Shown one piece after another: positions 15,534-24,512 of a DNA stretch of 64,000 nt; the stretch's first letter is position 1; every line of letters begins with the position of its first letter. Under the pieces are notes generated by a model. That model was not told where the DNA came from and made no database searches. It saw nothing but the letters and a program-made list of their open reading frames with translations. The position numbers and the translations under genes are program-made. The stretch is from CAZLPZ01 sp964607245 (lineage in GTDB: Bacteria > Pseudomonadota > Alphaproteobacteria > Micavibrionales > Micavibrionaceae), in the NCBI GenBank assembly GCA_964607245.1, contig CAZSIB010000001.1, positions 1-64,000 on the forward strand, in the 5' to 3' direction.

Positions 15534-17231
15534 GTGAGTACTGCGCTTGAAACAATTAACCGGTTGGGCCCGTTGCGTCTGGCGGTCTTGGGATTGGTTC
15601 TCTTTACACTCATTGGCTTTTTTGTCTTTGTGTCGCTCAAGGTATCGACCCCGTCGATGAAGATGCTTTACGGCGATTTATCAAGTGCAGATAGCGCATC
15701 GGTTGCCGGAAAACTTGAAGAACTGGGGATTCCCTATCAAATTTCGCCGGATGGGGCCAAGGTGATGGTGGCCGAGAATGAGGTGGGCCGCGCGCGCATG
15801 GTCCTCGCTGAAGCCGGGTTACCCAATGGCGGTTCGCTGGGCTATGAAATTTTTGATCAGCAAAGTGGATTTGGGACGACGAATTTCGTTCAGAATATTA
15901 ACCAGGTTCGTGCGCTTGAGGGGGAACTCTCGCGGACAATCGCGGCGCTTGCGCCGGTCGCCAGTGCACGGGTTCATTTGGTGTTGCCGCAGCGTGAACT
16001 CTTTGCGCGTGAAAACCGCCCGGCGAGTGCCAGCGTCTTCATTAAAATGAAATCGAACGCGCGCCTATCGAAAGAACAGATTGGTGCGATCCAGTCGCTT
16101 GTGTCCTCTGCTGTGCCCGATTTGAAAACGGATCATGTGTCGGTCGTGGATAGCGCCGGAAATTTACTCGCGCGCGGGGGCGGAGACGATGAGATTGGCG
16201 GCGGCACGATGAAGTCCGAGGAAATGCGCCGCAGTTATGAGGCGCGGCTCACGACAGAAATCGAGGATTTGGTCAGTCGAACCGTTGGTTTTGGCAAGGT
16301 GCGCGCGACGGTGACGGCCGATTTGAACTTTGACCGGATCAGCACCAATGAAGAAATGTACGATCCAAACCAACAGGTTTTGCGGTCATCCCAAACCACG
16401 AATGAAACGGGAACGGAACGCGCCTCATCAGGGGGCGGTGAAGTGGGCGCCAGTGGAAATTTGCCCAATAACGTTGCCGATGCCTTGGTCGACAGTGCGC
16501 CCAGTTCGCAGTCGTCAAAGACCGAAGAAACTACAAACTATGAGATCGGGAAAACTGTGCGCAGCATGGTGCGCGAAGTGGGTGAGGTGCGGCGTCTTTC
16601 TGTTGCTGTCTTGATCGACGGCACAACTGCGACGGCGGAAGACGGGAAAAAGACCTATACGCCGCGGCCCGAACCTGAACTCAAGCAGATTGAAACCTTG
16701 GTCAAGTCCGCCATTGGCTTTGACCCAAAACGTGGCGATCAGGTGAGCGTTGTCAACATGCCGTTCGCCGAGGTTGAGGTGGCGCCCATTGAAAACACAG
16801 ACCAAATGTTTGGGTTTGAAAAATCGGATCTTTTGGATGCCGCCCAGGTCGTTGTGGTTGCCGTGATGATCATGCTGGTGGTTTTGCTTATCCTTCAGCC
16901 GATGCTGGGGCGGATGATGGCGTCGCTTTCGGATGCCAGTGGGCCGCGTGATATGGAGGGGGGGGGCGGGATGCTGTCGCTGCCCGGCGGAATGGCGATG
17001 AGCCCGGCGCTCATGTCACCTCAGGCCACGGCGGCGATGATGGGTGGGCAAATGCCGATTGGAGAGCTTCCTCCACCGCCTGAGGCACCCCCACCAGAAA
17101 ACAGTATGATCAACGTGAAAAGCATTGAAGGTAAGGTCAAGGCGTCCTCGGTCAAAAAGGTTGAAGATATTGTTGCGGCGTATCCGACGGAGACCGTGTC
17201 GGTCCTCCGGTCGTGGATGGCACAGGAATAA
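15534..17231 (+). CDS. fliF: Flagellar MS-ring protein FliF
   Basis: A 565-residue protein with two membrane helices (about 15-40 and 438-460) flanking the periplasmic ring-building motifs: SADSASVAGKLEELGIPYQI, VMVAENEVGRARMVLAEAGLPNGG and FVQNINQVRALEGELSRTI. The C-terminal cytoplasmic tail (after a Gly/Met/Pro-rich linker) ends VEDIVAAYPTETVSVLRSWM, the FliG-binding helix. It forms the MS ring in the inner membrane. Start is GTG at 15534. It leads the fliF-fliG-fliH-fliN-motA-flbD run, all closely spaced. Confidence 0.97.
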   Translation: MSTALETINRLGPLRLAVLGLVLFTLIGFFVFVSLKVSTPSMKMLYGDLSSADSASVAGKLEELGIPYQISPDGAKVMVAENEVGRARMVLAEAGLPNGGSLGYEIFDQQSGFGTTNFVQNINQVRALEGELSRTIAALAPVASARVHLVLPQRELFARENRPASASVFIKMKSNARLSKEQIGAIQSLVSSAVPDLKTDHVSVVDSAGNLLARGGGDDEIGGGTMKSEEMRRSYEARLTTEIEDLVSRTVGFGKVRATVTADLNFDRISTNEEMYDPNQQVLRSSQTTNETGTERASSGGGEVGASGNLPNNVADALVDSAPSSQSSKTEETTNYEIGKTVRSMVREVGEVRRLSVAVLIDGTTATAEDGKKTYTPRPEPELKQIETLVKSAIGFDPKRGDQVSVVNMPFAEVEVAPIENTDQMFGFEKSDLLDAAQVVVVAVMIMLVVLLILQPMLGRMMASLSDASGPRDMEGGGGMLSLPGGMAMSPALMSPQATAAMMGGQMPIGELPPPPEAPPPENSMINVKSIEGKVKASSVKKVEDIVAAYPTETVSVLRSWMAQE

Positions 17232-17243
17232 GGGGCAATTATC

Positions 17244-18269
17244 ATGGCAGGTATGCGCGTACGTGAAGATTACCGAACCCTGACGGGTGTTGAAAAGGTC
17301 GCGATTTTTCTTCTGTCTTTGGCTGAAGATCAAACCGCCAAGCTCCTTGAAAGTATGGAGCAGGACGAAATCATGGAAATTTCGCAGACCATGTCGTCCC
17401 TGGGTAAGGTCAGTTCAAACGTGGTGGAACGGCTGTTCATGGATTTTGCGGAACAGATGAGTTCGACAAACTCGCTGGTCGGGACGTTCGATTCAACAGA
17501 ACGATTACTGAACCGTGTTTTGGGTAAGGAAAAAGTCAACCAAATCATGGAAGAAATTCGTGGTCCGGCGGGGCGCACGATGTGGGAAAAATTAGGAAAT
17601 GTCAGTGAGGAAATGCTGGCGTCTTTTCTACAAAAGGAATATCCGCAAACGGTGGCCGTGGTGATGAGCAAGATTACACCGGATCACGCCGCACGTGTTT
17701 TGGCATTGATGCCGGAAGGTTTCGCGAATGAAGTCATCCAGCGCATGCTCAAGATGGAAGCGATACAAAAAGAAGTTTTGGAAGACATTGAACGTACACT
17801 GCGTACGGAATTCATGACGAATTTGGCGCGGACCCAGCGTCGTGACAGCCACGAAGTCATGGCGGAAATCTTTAATAATCTGGATCGTGCGGCCGAAGCA
17901 CGCTTTATGGAGGCACTTGAAAAGGCGCGACCTGAATCGGCAGAAAAAATCCGCAGCCTGATGTTCACATTCGAAGATTTGGGCAAGCTCGATGGGGCGT
18001 CGGTTCAAACCTTGATCCGTGCCTGCGACAAGGAAAAACTCCCGATCGCCCTCAAGGGGTCGACCGACACCATGCGCGAACTTTTCTTTACGAACATGTC
18101 GGAACGCGCCGCCAAGATCATGAAAGAAGATATGGGGGCGATGGGGCCCGTGCGGTTAAAGGATGTCGAAGAGGCGCAGCAATATATTGTGAACACGGCA
18201 AAAGATTTGGAAGCCCGCGGTGAGATTGTGCTCTCCAAGGGTGCTCAGGAAGAAGAGATGATTTTCTAA
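17244..18269 (+). CDS. fliG: Flagellar motor switch protein FliG
   Basis: A 341-residue FliG with N-, middle and C-terminal armadillo-type domains. Visible: LTGVEKVAIFLLSL (N), the FliM-binding FLQKEYPQTVAVVMSKI (M, EHPQR-like) and the torque helix region in C (about 240-330, MFTFEDLGKLDGASVQTLIRACDKE). It couples stator to rotor and controls rotation direction. Twelve bases after fliF. Confidence 0.97.
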   Translation: MAGMRVREDYRTLTGVEKVAIFLLSLAEDQTAKLLESMEQDEIMEISQTMSSLGKVSSNVVERLFMDFAEQMSSTNSLVGTFDSTERLLNRVLGKEKVNQIMEEIRGPAGRTMWEKLGNVSEEMLASFLQKEYPQTVAVVMSKITPDHAARVLALMPEGFANEVIQRMLKMEAIQKEVLEDIERTLRTEFMTNLARTQRRDSHEVMAEIFNNLDRAAEARFMEALEKARPESAEKIRSLMFTFEDLGKLDGASVQTLIRACDKEKLPIALKGSTDTMRELFFTNMSERAAKIMKEDMGAMGPVRLKDVEEAQQYIVNTAKDLEARGEIVLSKGAQEEEMIF

Positions 18270-18274
18270 AGGTC

Positions 18275-18907
18275 ATGATGGTTGAACCAAATAAATATCT
18301 TTTTGATCTGAATAATTTTGACTCTGGCGTCGATTTTGATCCGGAGCATCCACCTGCACCCACATTTTCCGAGGAAGAAGTGGCGGCCGCGCGCGCCGCC
18401 GGTTTTGCAGACGGGTTAAAAAAAGGTCTTGCCGATGCGCAAGCCGGACGGGATCAGCAAATCGTTGACCTGACCCGTAAGATCAGTGGGGATATGCACA
18501 TATTACTTGCGGCCGAACGTGGCCGCCAAGAACAATTTGAACAAGATCTCATTAGCTTGGTTCAAGATCTATATGCCAAGACGTTTCCAATTTTAAATGC
18601 GGAATATGGGTTGCCCCAAATCACCGAAACAATAAAATCAGTTCTGTCGCGGATTGATGATGTCGCAAGTGTCGTGATTGAGGTGTCGACCGAAGATTTA
18701 GATGATGTAAGTGAGCGTTTAAAACCACTTATCCATCAACATACCGGGCAGATTCTGATGATGCCGCAAAGTGATTTAGTGCCGGGGTCGTTCCGTATGA
18801 AATGGAAAGATGGCGGTGCGATGCGCGATACGGCCCAGTTGGCGCAAGAATTAACTGAGGCACTGGCGGCATTACTACCTGCCGCGCTGAAACATGAACA
18901 AACGTGA
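18275..18907 (+). CDS. fliH: Flagellar export apparatus protein FliH-like
   Basis: A 210-residue protein in the fliH slot. It has an acidic N-terminus, a Gly-containing helix (ARAAGFADGLKKGLADAQAG, about 40-60; FliH proteins carry GxxxG-type repeats there) and a C-terminal V/A-ATPase stator-like domain ending in VPGSFRMKWKDGGAMRDT. FliH regulates the export ATPase FliI. Assignment leans on position and pattern, since FliH is poorly conserved. ATG at 18275 or one codon on. Confidence 0.8.
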   Translation: MMVEPNKYLFDLNNFDSGVDFDPEHPPAPTFSEEEVAAARAAGFADGLKKGLADAQAGRDQQIVDLTRKISGDMHILLAAERGRQEQFEQDLISLVQDLYAKTFPILNAEYGLPQITETIKSVLSRIDDVASVVIEVSTEDLDDVSERLKPLIHQHTGQILMMPQSDLVPGSFRMKWKDGGAMRDTAQLAQELTEALAALLPAALKHEQT

Positions 18908-18931
18908 TCACCACGAAAGGGGTAAAAAACC

Positions 18932-19267
18932 ATGGCCGATGACACCGATTTGAATTTGAATGAAATTGCAGACCCGAATGCGGGGAAGACCGAAAACCAG
19001 TATAACTATGGCGAACCCATGGCGGGGGACGTCACTGCGATCTATGATATTCCCGTCCAAATCTCAGCGGTGCTGGGCCGGTCCACGATGCAGGTCAGTC
19101 AGTTGCTCAAGTTGGGGCGCGGCGCGGTCGTTGAACTTGACCGCAAGGTGGGTGAGGCGATTGATATCTATGTGAACAACCGTCTGGTTGCGCGGGGCGA
19201 AGTGGTCGTCGTCGAAGATAAATTAGGCGTGACGATGACCGAAATTGTGAAGTCAGACCGAACCTAG
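18932..19267 (+). CDS. fliN: Flagellar motor switch protein FliN
   Basis: A 111-residue protein. The last 80 residues are the SpoA/FliN fold: IPVQISAVLGRSTMQVSQLL, LGRGAVVELDRKVGEAIDIY, then NRLVARGEVVVVEDKLGV. It builds the bottom of the C-ring with FliM, which is not in this window. AAAGG lies upstream of the ATG. Confidence 0.95.
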   Translation: MADDTDLNLNEIADPNAGKTENQYNYGEPMAGDVTAIYDIPVQISAVLGRSTMQVSQLLKLGRGAVVELDRKVGEAIDIYVNNRLVARGEVVVVEDKLGVTMTEIVKSDRT

Positions 19268-19298
19268 TTTGCTTTTTCTATTCTGTGGGGAATAAACC

Positions 19299-20210
19299 AT
19301 GGCCGATGCGCCAATCCGTATTGAACCGAATTTGACGGGGGCTGCGTCGTTTCCGGGTGCCATGTCTGTGTCTGGAATGGGGGTTGATCCGGCGCCCCAA
19401 ATTGGCCCGCCGCCCCGCATCGCCGCGCCTGAAACCTATTTGGATATGACGACGGTACTCGCGCTTGTCTTTTCAATGCTGCTGATCGCTGGTGCGATTG
19501 CGATGGGCAATACGGATGCGAGTTTCGTGGATGTGCCCTCGATTCTCATTGTGATTTTGGGAACGATTGCCGTTACCTGCATGTCGTATACGGCGCGAGA
19601 ATTGCGCCTGGGGCTGCCCATGATCCGCGGGTCTGTGGTGCGAAACGTCTTTAATCCTACGCTTGTTGCCCGTGAGATGCTCGAGATCGCGATTCTGTCC
19701 CGGAAAAAGGGGATATTACAGCTTCCTGCGCATATTGACGATTTAGAGAATCACCCGTTTCTGTCCGATACACTTCAAATGGTCGCCGATGGCTTTACCG
19801 CGAATGATATTGACCGTCTGACGCATCAGGAAATCGACGGCATGGTCGACCGATATCGTCGCGCGGCGGGGATGCTGCGGCGTGCCTCCGAAATTGCCCC
19901 GGCCATGGGGTTGATTGGGACGTTGATTGGGTTGGTTCAGATGTTGGTGGCGCTCGATGATCCGGGGTCCATTGGTCCGGCCATGGCGCTCGCCTTGATT
20001 ACCACGTTTTACGGCGCAATCATGGGGTCGGTGGTGCTTGCGCCGCTTGCCGCCAAACTGGAACGCAACGCGAATGAAGATGTTTTGATTAAGACATTGG
20101 TGCAGACGGGCGCGCTTGCCATTGTTGCCCAGGAAAATCCGCGTAAATTGGAACTGGAACTGAATGCGTTATTGCCACCCGATTTACGGGTCCATTATTT
20201 TGATACATAA
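19299..20210 (+). CDS. motA: Flagellar stator protein MotA/PomA-type
   Basis: A 303-residue membrane protein. After a 45-residue Pro/Gly-rich start come two helices (about 50-68 and 77-96), a cytoplasmic loop with the FliG-contact region (REMLEIAILSRKKGILQLPA), and two more helices (APAMGLIGTLIGLVQMLVAL; MALALITTFYGAIMGSVVLAPL) with the conserved channel Pro and Gly residues. It conducts H+ or Na+ with MotB, which is not adjacent. The PomA-like LENHPFLSDT and the length favour the MotA/PomA subgroup that lacks a long C-terminus. Confidence 0.93.
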   Translation: MADAPIRIEPNLTGAASFPGAMSVSGMGVDPAPQIGPPPRIAAPETYLDMTTVLALVFSMLLIAGAIAMGNTDASFVDVPSILIVILGTIAVTCMSYTARELRLGLPMIRGSVVRNVFNPTLVAREMLEIAILSRKKGILQLPAHIDDLENHPFLSDTLQMVADGFTANDIDRLTHQEIDGMVDRYRRAAGMLRRASEIAPAMGLIGTLIGLVQMLVALDDPGSIGPAMALALITTFYGAIMGSVVLAPLAAKLERNANEDVLIKTLVQTGALAIVAQENPRKLELELNALLPPDLRVHYFDT

Positions 20211-20236
20211 AAGAACAAAAGAAGAGGGATAAAAAC

Positions 20237-21628
20237 ATGCGCCTGATGATTATTGGTCAGCTCGATGGGTATATGAGCGCGGCAGGGAAAATCGCTCTGC
20301 AAAAAGGGGCCAAGGTCGCGCATTGCGAAGATGTGGCCCAGGCCTTGGGGGCGCTTCGGAACGGCAAGGGCGCCGATCTAATCATGATCGATGTGAAACA
20401 CAAGGTGGGCGCGTTGATTGATGCGCTCACGGCGGAACGGATTCTGATTCCCGTTGTCGCGTGTGGGATTGGGACCGATGCACGCTCGGCCGTCAAGGCC
20501 ATTCAGGACGGCGCCAAAGAATATATCCCGTTGCCGCCCGATGCCGATTTGATCGCGGCTGTGCTCTCGGCCGTCACCGAAGAAAACAATGCGATGATTG
20601 CGGATGACCCGTCGATGCAGGCGGTGTTGAAAGTGGCCGACCGCGTGGCGGGGTCGGACGCGACAATTTTGGTGACAGGCGACAGCGGCACCGGCAAAGA
20701 AGTCATGTCGCGGTATATCCACAATAAATCAAAGCGCGTGAACGGGCCCTTTATCGCGCTCAACTGCGCGGCGATCCCGGAAACGCTTCTCGAATCCGAA
20801 CTTTTTGGGCATGAAAAGGGCGCGTTTACGGGCGCGACCGCACGGCGACTGGGTAAATTTGAAGAGGCGCATGGCGGCACGTTGCTCCTTGATGAAATCA
20901 GCGAAATGCACCCATCGCTTCAGGCAAAATTGCTGCGCGCCATTCAAGAACGCGAAATCACGCGGATCGGCAGTAACGACGCGGTCAAGGTCGATGTGCG
21001 TTTAATCGCCACGTCAAACCGCAATCTTGAGGACTCGGTGAAAAAAGGCGAATTTCGTGAAGATCTTTATTTCCGCTTGAATGTGGTGAATTTGCGCCTG
21101 CCGTCCTTGCGTGAACGTCCGGCGGATATTTTGCGCCTGGCCCAATTTTACGCGGACAAATACGCGGATGTGAACGGCGTCTCTAAAAAGAAAATATCGG
21201 CGGCCGCAAACGCGAAACTTCAATCCTATGCCTGGCCTGGGAATATTCGTGAGCTTGAAAACGCCATGCACCGCGCGATTTTGGTGTCGGTTGAGGATCA
21301 GATTGAGGCCGATGCGATTGCGGTCAATGCCGATGTCTCTTCATTTTCGGGGATGGGCGCGGCGCGCCATGCGCCTGGCGCATCGGGGGTGTCGTCCGCT
21401 GCAACACCTGCTGCTGCGTCCGTTAAAAACGAAGGCGCGGTTGTGAATATGATTGGGCGAAAATTAGAAGACGTGGAACGCGACATGATTTTAAATACCC
21501 TGACCCATACGCTCGGGAATCGGACACATGCCGCAAATATTTTGGGGATTTCGATTCGCACGCTCCGCAACAAACTGGCCCAGTACCGGGATCAGGGGAT
21601 TGATGTCCCGACAGGGAGCGAGGGATAA
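20237..21628 (+). CDS. flbD: Sigma-54-dependent flagellar transcription activator FlbD
   Basis: A 463-residue enhancer-binding protein. Residues 1-115 form a receiver-like domain lacking the usual acidic cluster (Asp52 in MIDVKHK is the only candidate), as in FlbD. The AAA+ domain (about 125-350) has Walker A GDSGTGKE (148-155), the sigma-54 contact loop GAFTGA (195-200) and Walker B GTLLLDEI. A Fis-type HTH ends the protein (THAANILGISIRTLRNKL). FlbD activates late flagellar genes in Caulobacter with RpoN, whose gene is in this window. The stop is followed after 12 bases by a hairpin that is also a parS site. Confidence 0.95.
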   Translation: MRLMIIGQLDGYMSAAGKIALQKGAKVAHCEDVAQALGALRNGKGADLIMIDVKHKVGALIDALTAERILIPVVACGIGTDARSAVKAIQDGAKEYIPLPPDADLIAAVLSAVTEENNAMIADDPSMQAVLKVADRVAGSDATILVTGDSGTGKEVMSRYIHNKSKRVNGPFIALNCAAIPETLLESELFGHEKGAFTGATARRLGKFEEAHGGTLLLDEISEMHPSLQAKLLRAIQEREITRIGSNDAVKVDVRLIATSNRNLEDSVKKGEFREDLYFRLNVVNLRLPSLRERPADILRLAQFYADKYADVNGVSKKKISAAANAKLQSYAWPGNIRELENAMHRAILVSVEDQIEADAIAVNADVSSFSGMGAARHAPGASGVSSAATPAAASVKNEGAVVNMIGRKLEDVERDMILNTLTHTLGNRTHAANILGISIRTLRNKLAQYRDQGIDVPTGSEG

Positions 21629-21640
21629 TTGATAAATTAA

Positions 21641-21668
21641 AACTGTTTCACGTGAAACAGTTTTTTGG
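21641..21668. other. Perfect 16-bp parS centromere site, also the flbD terminator hairpin
   Basis: TGTTTCACGTGAAACA at 21644-21659 equals the bacterial parS consensus bound by ParB. It sits in a 22-bp perfect palindrome (21641-21662) followed by a T run (to 21666), so on the plus strand it can also fold as a terminator 12 bases after flbD. parS sites cluster near the replication origin, so this segment is probably origin-proximal. parA/parB are not seen within the window. Confidence 0.85.
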
Positions 21669-21762
21669 GTTTTCTTTGTATTATTTTACATAACCATAAA
21701 TAGGTGGGCGATGGCGTACCATCGCAAGGAAGTTCATCCGCAAAATAGGGTGGAAGATGGGC

Positions 21763-22071
21763 CTATCTTGGTCCGTATAGGGTTAATGCGTTATTTGTTG
21801 GGTCCCAGGTGAACGTCCCGTCTGCTGTGCCACATTGTGCACGGCGTAATTCGGGCAAAAATTTATAACGTAGCGTTGCCACATCAATATTTGGTAATTT
21901 TGCGCCAGCCGCCTTCGCCGCATTAAATTGTGCACGGCATAGATTGTTGTTATTGGCCCGTTGTCTATCATGTGAACCGGTTATGACTGGAATCAAAATT
22001 CCACCCGCAAGGCCGGCGACAGCGATCCCTCCAAGAAGCACAGTAGGTAAAGCAAAGTAAGGTGGTCTCAT
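21763..22071 (-). CDS. Small exported or membrane-anchored protein of unknown function
   Basis: A 102-residue protein: short N-terminal hydrophobic helix (about 8-30, LPTVLLGGIAVAGLAGGILI), then a soluble part with two cysteines (Cys45, Cys80) that could form a disulphide in the periplasm, ending TWDPTNNALTLYGPR. GGGAGA lies 8 bases before the ATG. A pseudopilin-like shape (N-terminal helix, short C-terminal domain with Cys pair) is possible, but no prepilin cleavage motif is clear. Convergent with flbD. Confidence 0.65.
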   Translation of the reverse strand: MRPPYFALPTVLLGGIAVAGLAGGILIPVITGSHDRQRANNNNLCRAQFNAAKAAGAKLPNIDVATLRYKFLPELRRAQCGTADGTFTWDPTNNALTLYGPR

Positions 22072-22270
22072 CTTAAAATCTCCCTATTATGTTGATGATC
22101 CCGGCCCTTGCCAGGAGAGCACTGTGCCCGAAATTACAATAAAGCATAAAATATGTCAATGAAATTGAAATTTCTCTTTTTTCTCAACCCTTTGCCTTAT
22201 TAAAGCAAACCCGCTAGAATGGCGGCGATGGGGGCTGTTCGTTCCCGGTTTTTGAGTTTTTTACCTTGTC

Positions 22271-22326
22271 ATTCCGGCGAAGGCCGGAATCTCGTACCGT
22301 CTCGAGGTCCCGGCCTTCGCCGGGAC
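22271..22326. repeat. Twin-palindrome REP-like element, copy 1
   Basis: Two 20-bp palindromes, ATTCCGGC-GAAG-GCCGGAAT (22271-22290) and GTCCCGGC-CTTC-GCCGGGAC (22307-22326), separated by 16 bases ending CGTCTCGAG. A second copy with the same design is at 43732-43787. It lies in the gap before flhA. Confidence 0.85.
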
Positions 22327-22360
22327 GACATTCTTTCTGAGTAATCGTACCTTATAACCC

Positions 22361-24448
22361 ATGGCTGAACCTGCCGCACTTCCTGCTCCGTCGCCTTTTG
22401 GCGCTTTGGCCCCGTTTATGCGGGGCGATATCGCCTTTGCACTCGGGATGATTTTCGTTCTGATGTTCATGCTGGTGCCCATTCCGGCGTGGCTTCTTGA
22501 TATTGGCCTGACGTTGTCGATTACGTTTTCCGTCATGATCTTGATGACGGCGCTGTTCATTCAACGGCCTCTTGATTTCAGCGCATTTCCAACGATCTTG
22601 CTGATTTCAACCGCGCTGCGCCTGGGTCTTAACGTCGCCTCGACGCGGCTTATTTTATCGGGCGGGCATAACGGTACGGACGCCGCCGGGCATATTATTC
22701 AAGCGTTTGGCGATTTCATGGTGGCCGGATCGTTTGTTGTGGGCGGGATTGTCTTTGCGATTTTGGTGATTGTGAATTTCATCGTGATTACCAAGGGGTC
22801 GGGCCGGATTGCCGAAGTTGCCGCGCGCTTTACCCTGGACGCGATGCCCGGCAAACAAATGGCGATCGACAGTGATCTATCCGCCGGGATGATCGACGAG
22901 AACGAGGCGAAAAAGCGCCGAAGCGAACTCACCCAGGAAAGCACGTTTTATGGGGCGATGGACGGGGCCGCGAAATTTGTGCGTGGGGATGCAATTGCGG
23001 GTCTGTTGATTGTGTTCATTAACGTGATCGGCGGGATCATCATCGGGTCCGTCATTCATGAGATGAGCGTTGCGGACGCGGCCAAAACCTATACCCTCAT
23101 GACGATTGGGGACGGGTTGGTAAGCCAAGTGCCCGCGTTGATCGTGTCGGTCTCGGCTGGTTTTCTCGTGTCTAAGGCCGGGGTTGAAGGGTCGGCGGAT
23201 GCCGCTTTTGTGGAACAGTTCAGTCGTTACCCCAAGGCGCTCTATATGAGTTCTGGATTGATCCTGGCGATTGGTCTGGCCCCTGGAATCCCCAAGATCC
23301 CGTTTGTTGTTCTCGCTGCGATTACCGCGTCGATGGCGTATTTAAGCCAGCAGAAAAGCGAACAAGAACAAGCCACGGCGGCCGCACAAATTGCGGCCAA
23401 GCCCGTTGCCCCTGCCGAAGAACCGATTGCCAAGGCTTTGGCCATCGATATTATTCGCCTGGAACTGGGGTATGGGTTGCTGCCCTTGGTGCAGGGCGAG
23501 GGGAATAAACTGACCGATCAGATCAAGGGATTGCGCCGCCAACTGGCCGAGGATATGGGCTATGTTCTGCCGGCCGTGCGGATTCAGGATAATTTACAGC
23601 TTCCGGCGAATACCTATGTCTTGCGGATCAAGGAAATTGAAACGGGGCGGGGCGATGTGCGGCCCGGTATGTTGATGGTGATTGACCCCTCGGGTCAACC
23701 GATTACCCTGCCGGGTGAAAGCACGACCGAACCGACCTTTGGCCTGCCCGCGATGTGGATTGATGAACGCTACCGCGAAGAGGCTCTCTTCCGCGGCTAT
23801 ACGGTTGTTGACGCGGCAACGGTCGTGACCACGCATTTGACTGAGATTGTCAAGGACAACATGTCGGATTTACTCTCCTATGCCGAAACGCAAAAACTTT
23901 TGGACGAACTGCCCAAGGAATACCAAAAACTGGTGGCCGATGTGATCCCCTCGCAAATCAGCATTGGGGGATTGCAGCGTGTTCTTCAAAATCTGGTGTC
24001 CGAACGCGTATCGATCCGCGATTTGCCCCTGATCCTCGAAGGTGTCGCCGAAGGATCCACCTTTACCCGCAATATTGCCATGGTGACCGAACATGTGCGC
24101 GCGCGTCTGGCGCGTCAGATTTGTGATTCGAATACCGGCGCGCATGGTCATTTGCCGTTGGTGACCCTTCAGACGCGGTGGGAACAGGCCTTTGCCGAAA
24201 GCCTGATGGGTGAGGGGGAGGAAAAACAACTGGCCATGGCGCCGAGTATTCTTCAGGAATTTATCGTGGCCGTGCGCGAGGCCTTTGATAAATTTGGCCA
24301 GATGGGGGAAAGCCCGGCCTTGCTGACCTCGCCGCTGATCCGCCCGTATGTGCGTTCCGTGATTGAACGGTTCCGGCCGCAAACGATTGTCTTGTCCCAG
24401 AATGAAATCCATCCCAAAGCGCGGATTAAGACGATCGGGCAGATTTAA
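22361..24448 (+). CDS. flhA: Flagellar type III export gate protein FlhA
   Basis: A 695-residue protein. About eight membrane helices occupy residues 20-330, including the FHIPEP-family signature region KFVRGDAIAGLLIVFINVIGG. The cytoplasmic half (about 350-695) forms the nonameric ring that docks chaperone-substrate complexes (LELGYGLLPLVQ, ADMGYVLPAVRIQDNLQLPA). It is the proton-driven export gate. fliH is in the window, but fliI, flhB and fliPQR are not. No SD is obvious; the ATG at 22361 fits the family N-terminus. Confidence 0.97.
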   Translation: MAEPAALPAPSPFGALAPFMRGDIAFALGMIFVLMFMLVPIPAWLLDIGLTLSITFSVMILMTALFIQRPLDFSAFPTILLISTALRLGLNVASTRLILSGGHNGTDAAGHIIQAFGDFMVAGSFVVGGIVFAILVIVNFIVITKGSGRIAEVAARFTLDAMPGKQMAIDSDLSAGMIDENEAKKRRSELTQESTFYGAMDGAAKFVRGDAIAGLLIVFINVIGGIIIGSVIHEMSVADAAKTYTLMTIGDGLVSQVPALIVSVSAGFLVSKAGVEGSADAAFVEQFSRYPKALYMSSGLILAIGLAPGIPKIPFVVLAAITASMAYLSQQKSEQEQATAAAQIAAKPVAPAEEPIAKALAIDIIRLELGYGLLPLVQGEGNKLTDQIKGLRRQLAEDMGYVLPAVRIQDNLQLPANTYVLRIKEIETGRGDVRPGMLMVIDPSGQPITLPGESTTEPTFGLPAMWIDERYREEALFRGYTVVDAATVVTTHLTEIVKDNMSDLLSYAETQKLLDELPKEYQKLVADVIPSQISIGGLQRVLQNLVSERVSIRDLPLILEGVAEGSTFTRNIAMVTEHVRARLARQICDSNTGAHGHLPLVTLQTRWEQAFAESLMGEGEEKQLAMAPSILQEFIVAVREAFDKFGQMGESPALLTSPLIRPYVRSVIERFRPQTIVLSQNEIHPKARIKTIGQI

Positions 24449-24476
24449 TTCCTAATCCTTTAGCCTTTTATAATAA

Positions 24477-24505
24477 TTGACATAGTTATTATTTCTATGT
24501 ATTTT
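24477..24505 (+). promoter_or_regulatory. Sigma-70 promoter placing the start site at the ATG of the repeat gene
   Basis: Perfect TTGACA (24477-24482), 17 bases, TATTTT (24500-24505). Transcription would start about 7 bases on, at 24512-24513, which is the ATG. There is no SD before that ATG, so the mRNA is probably leaderless. Confidence 0.65.
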
Positions 24506-24512
24506 CCTGTGC

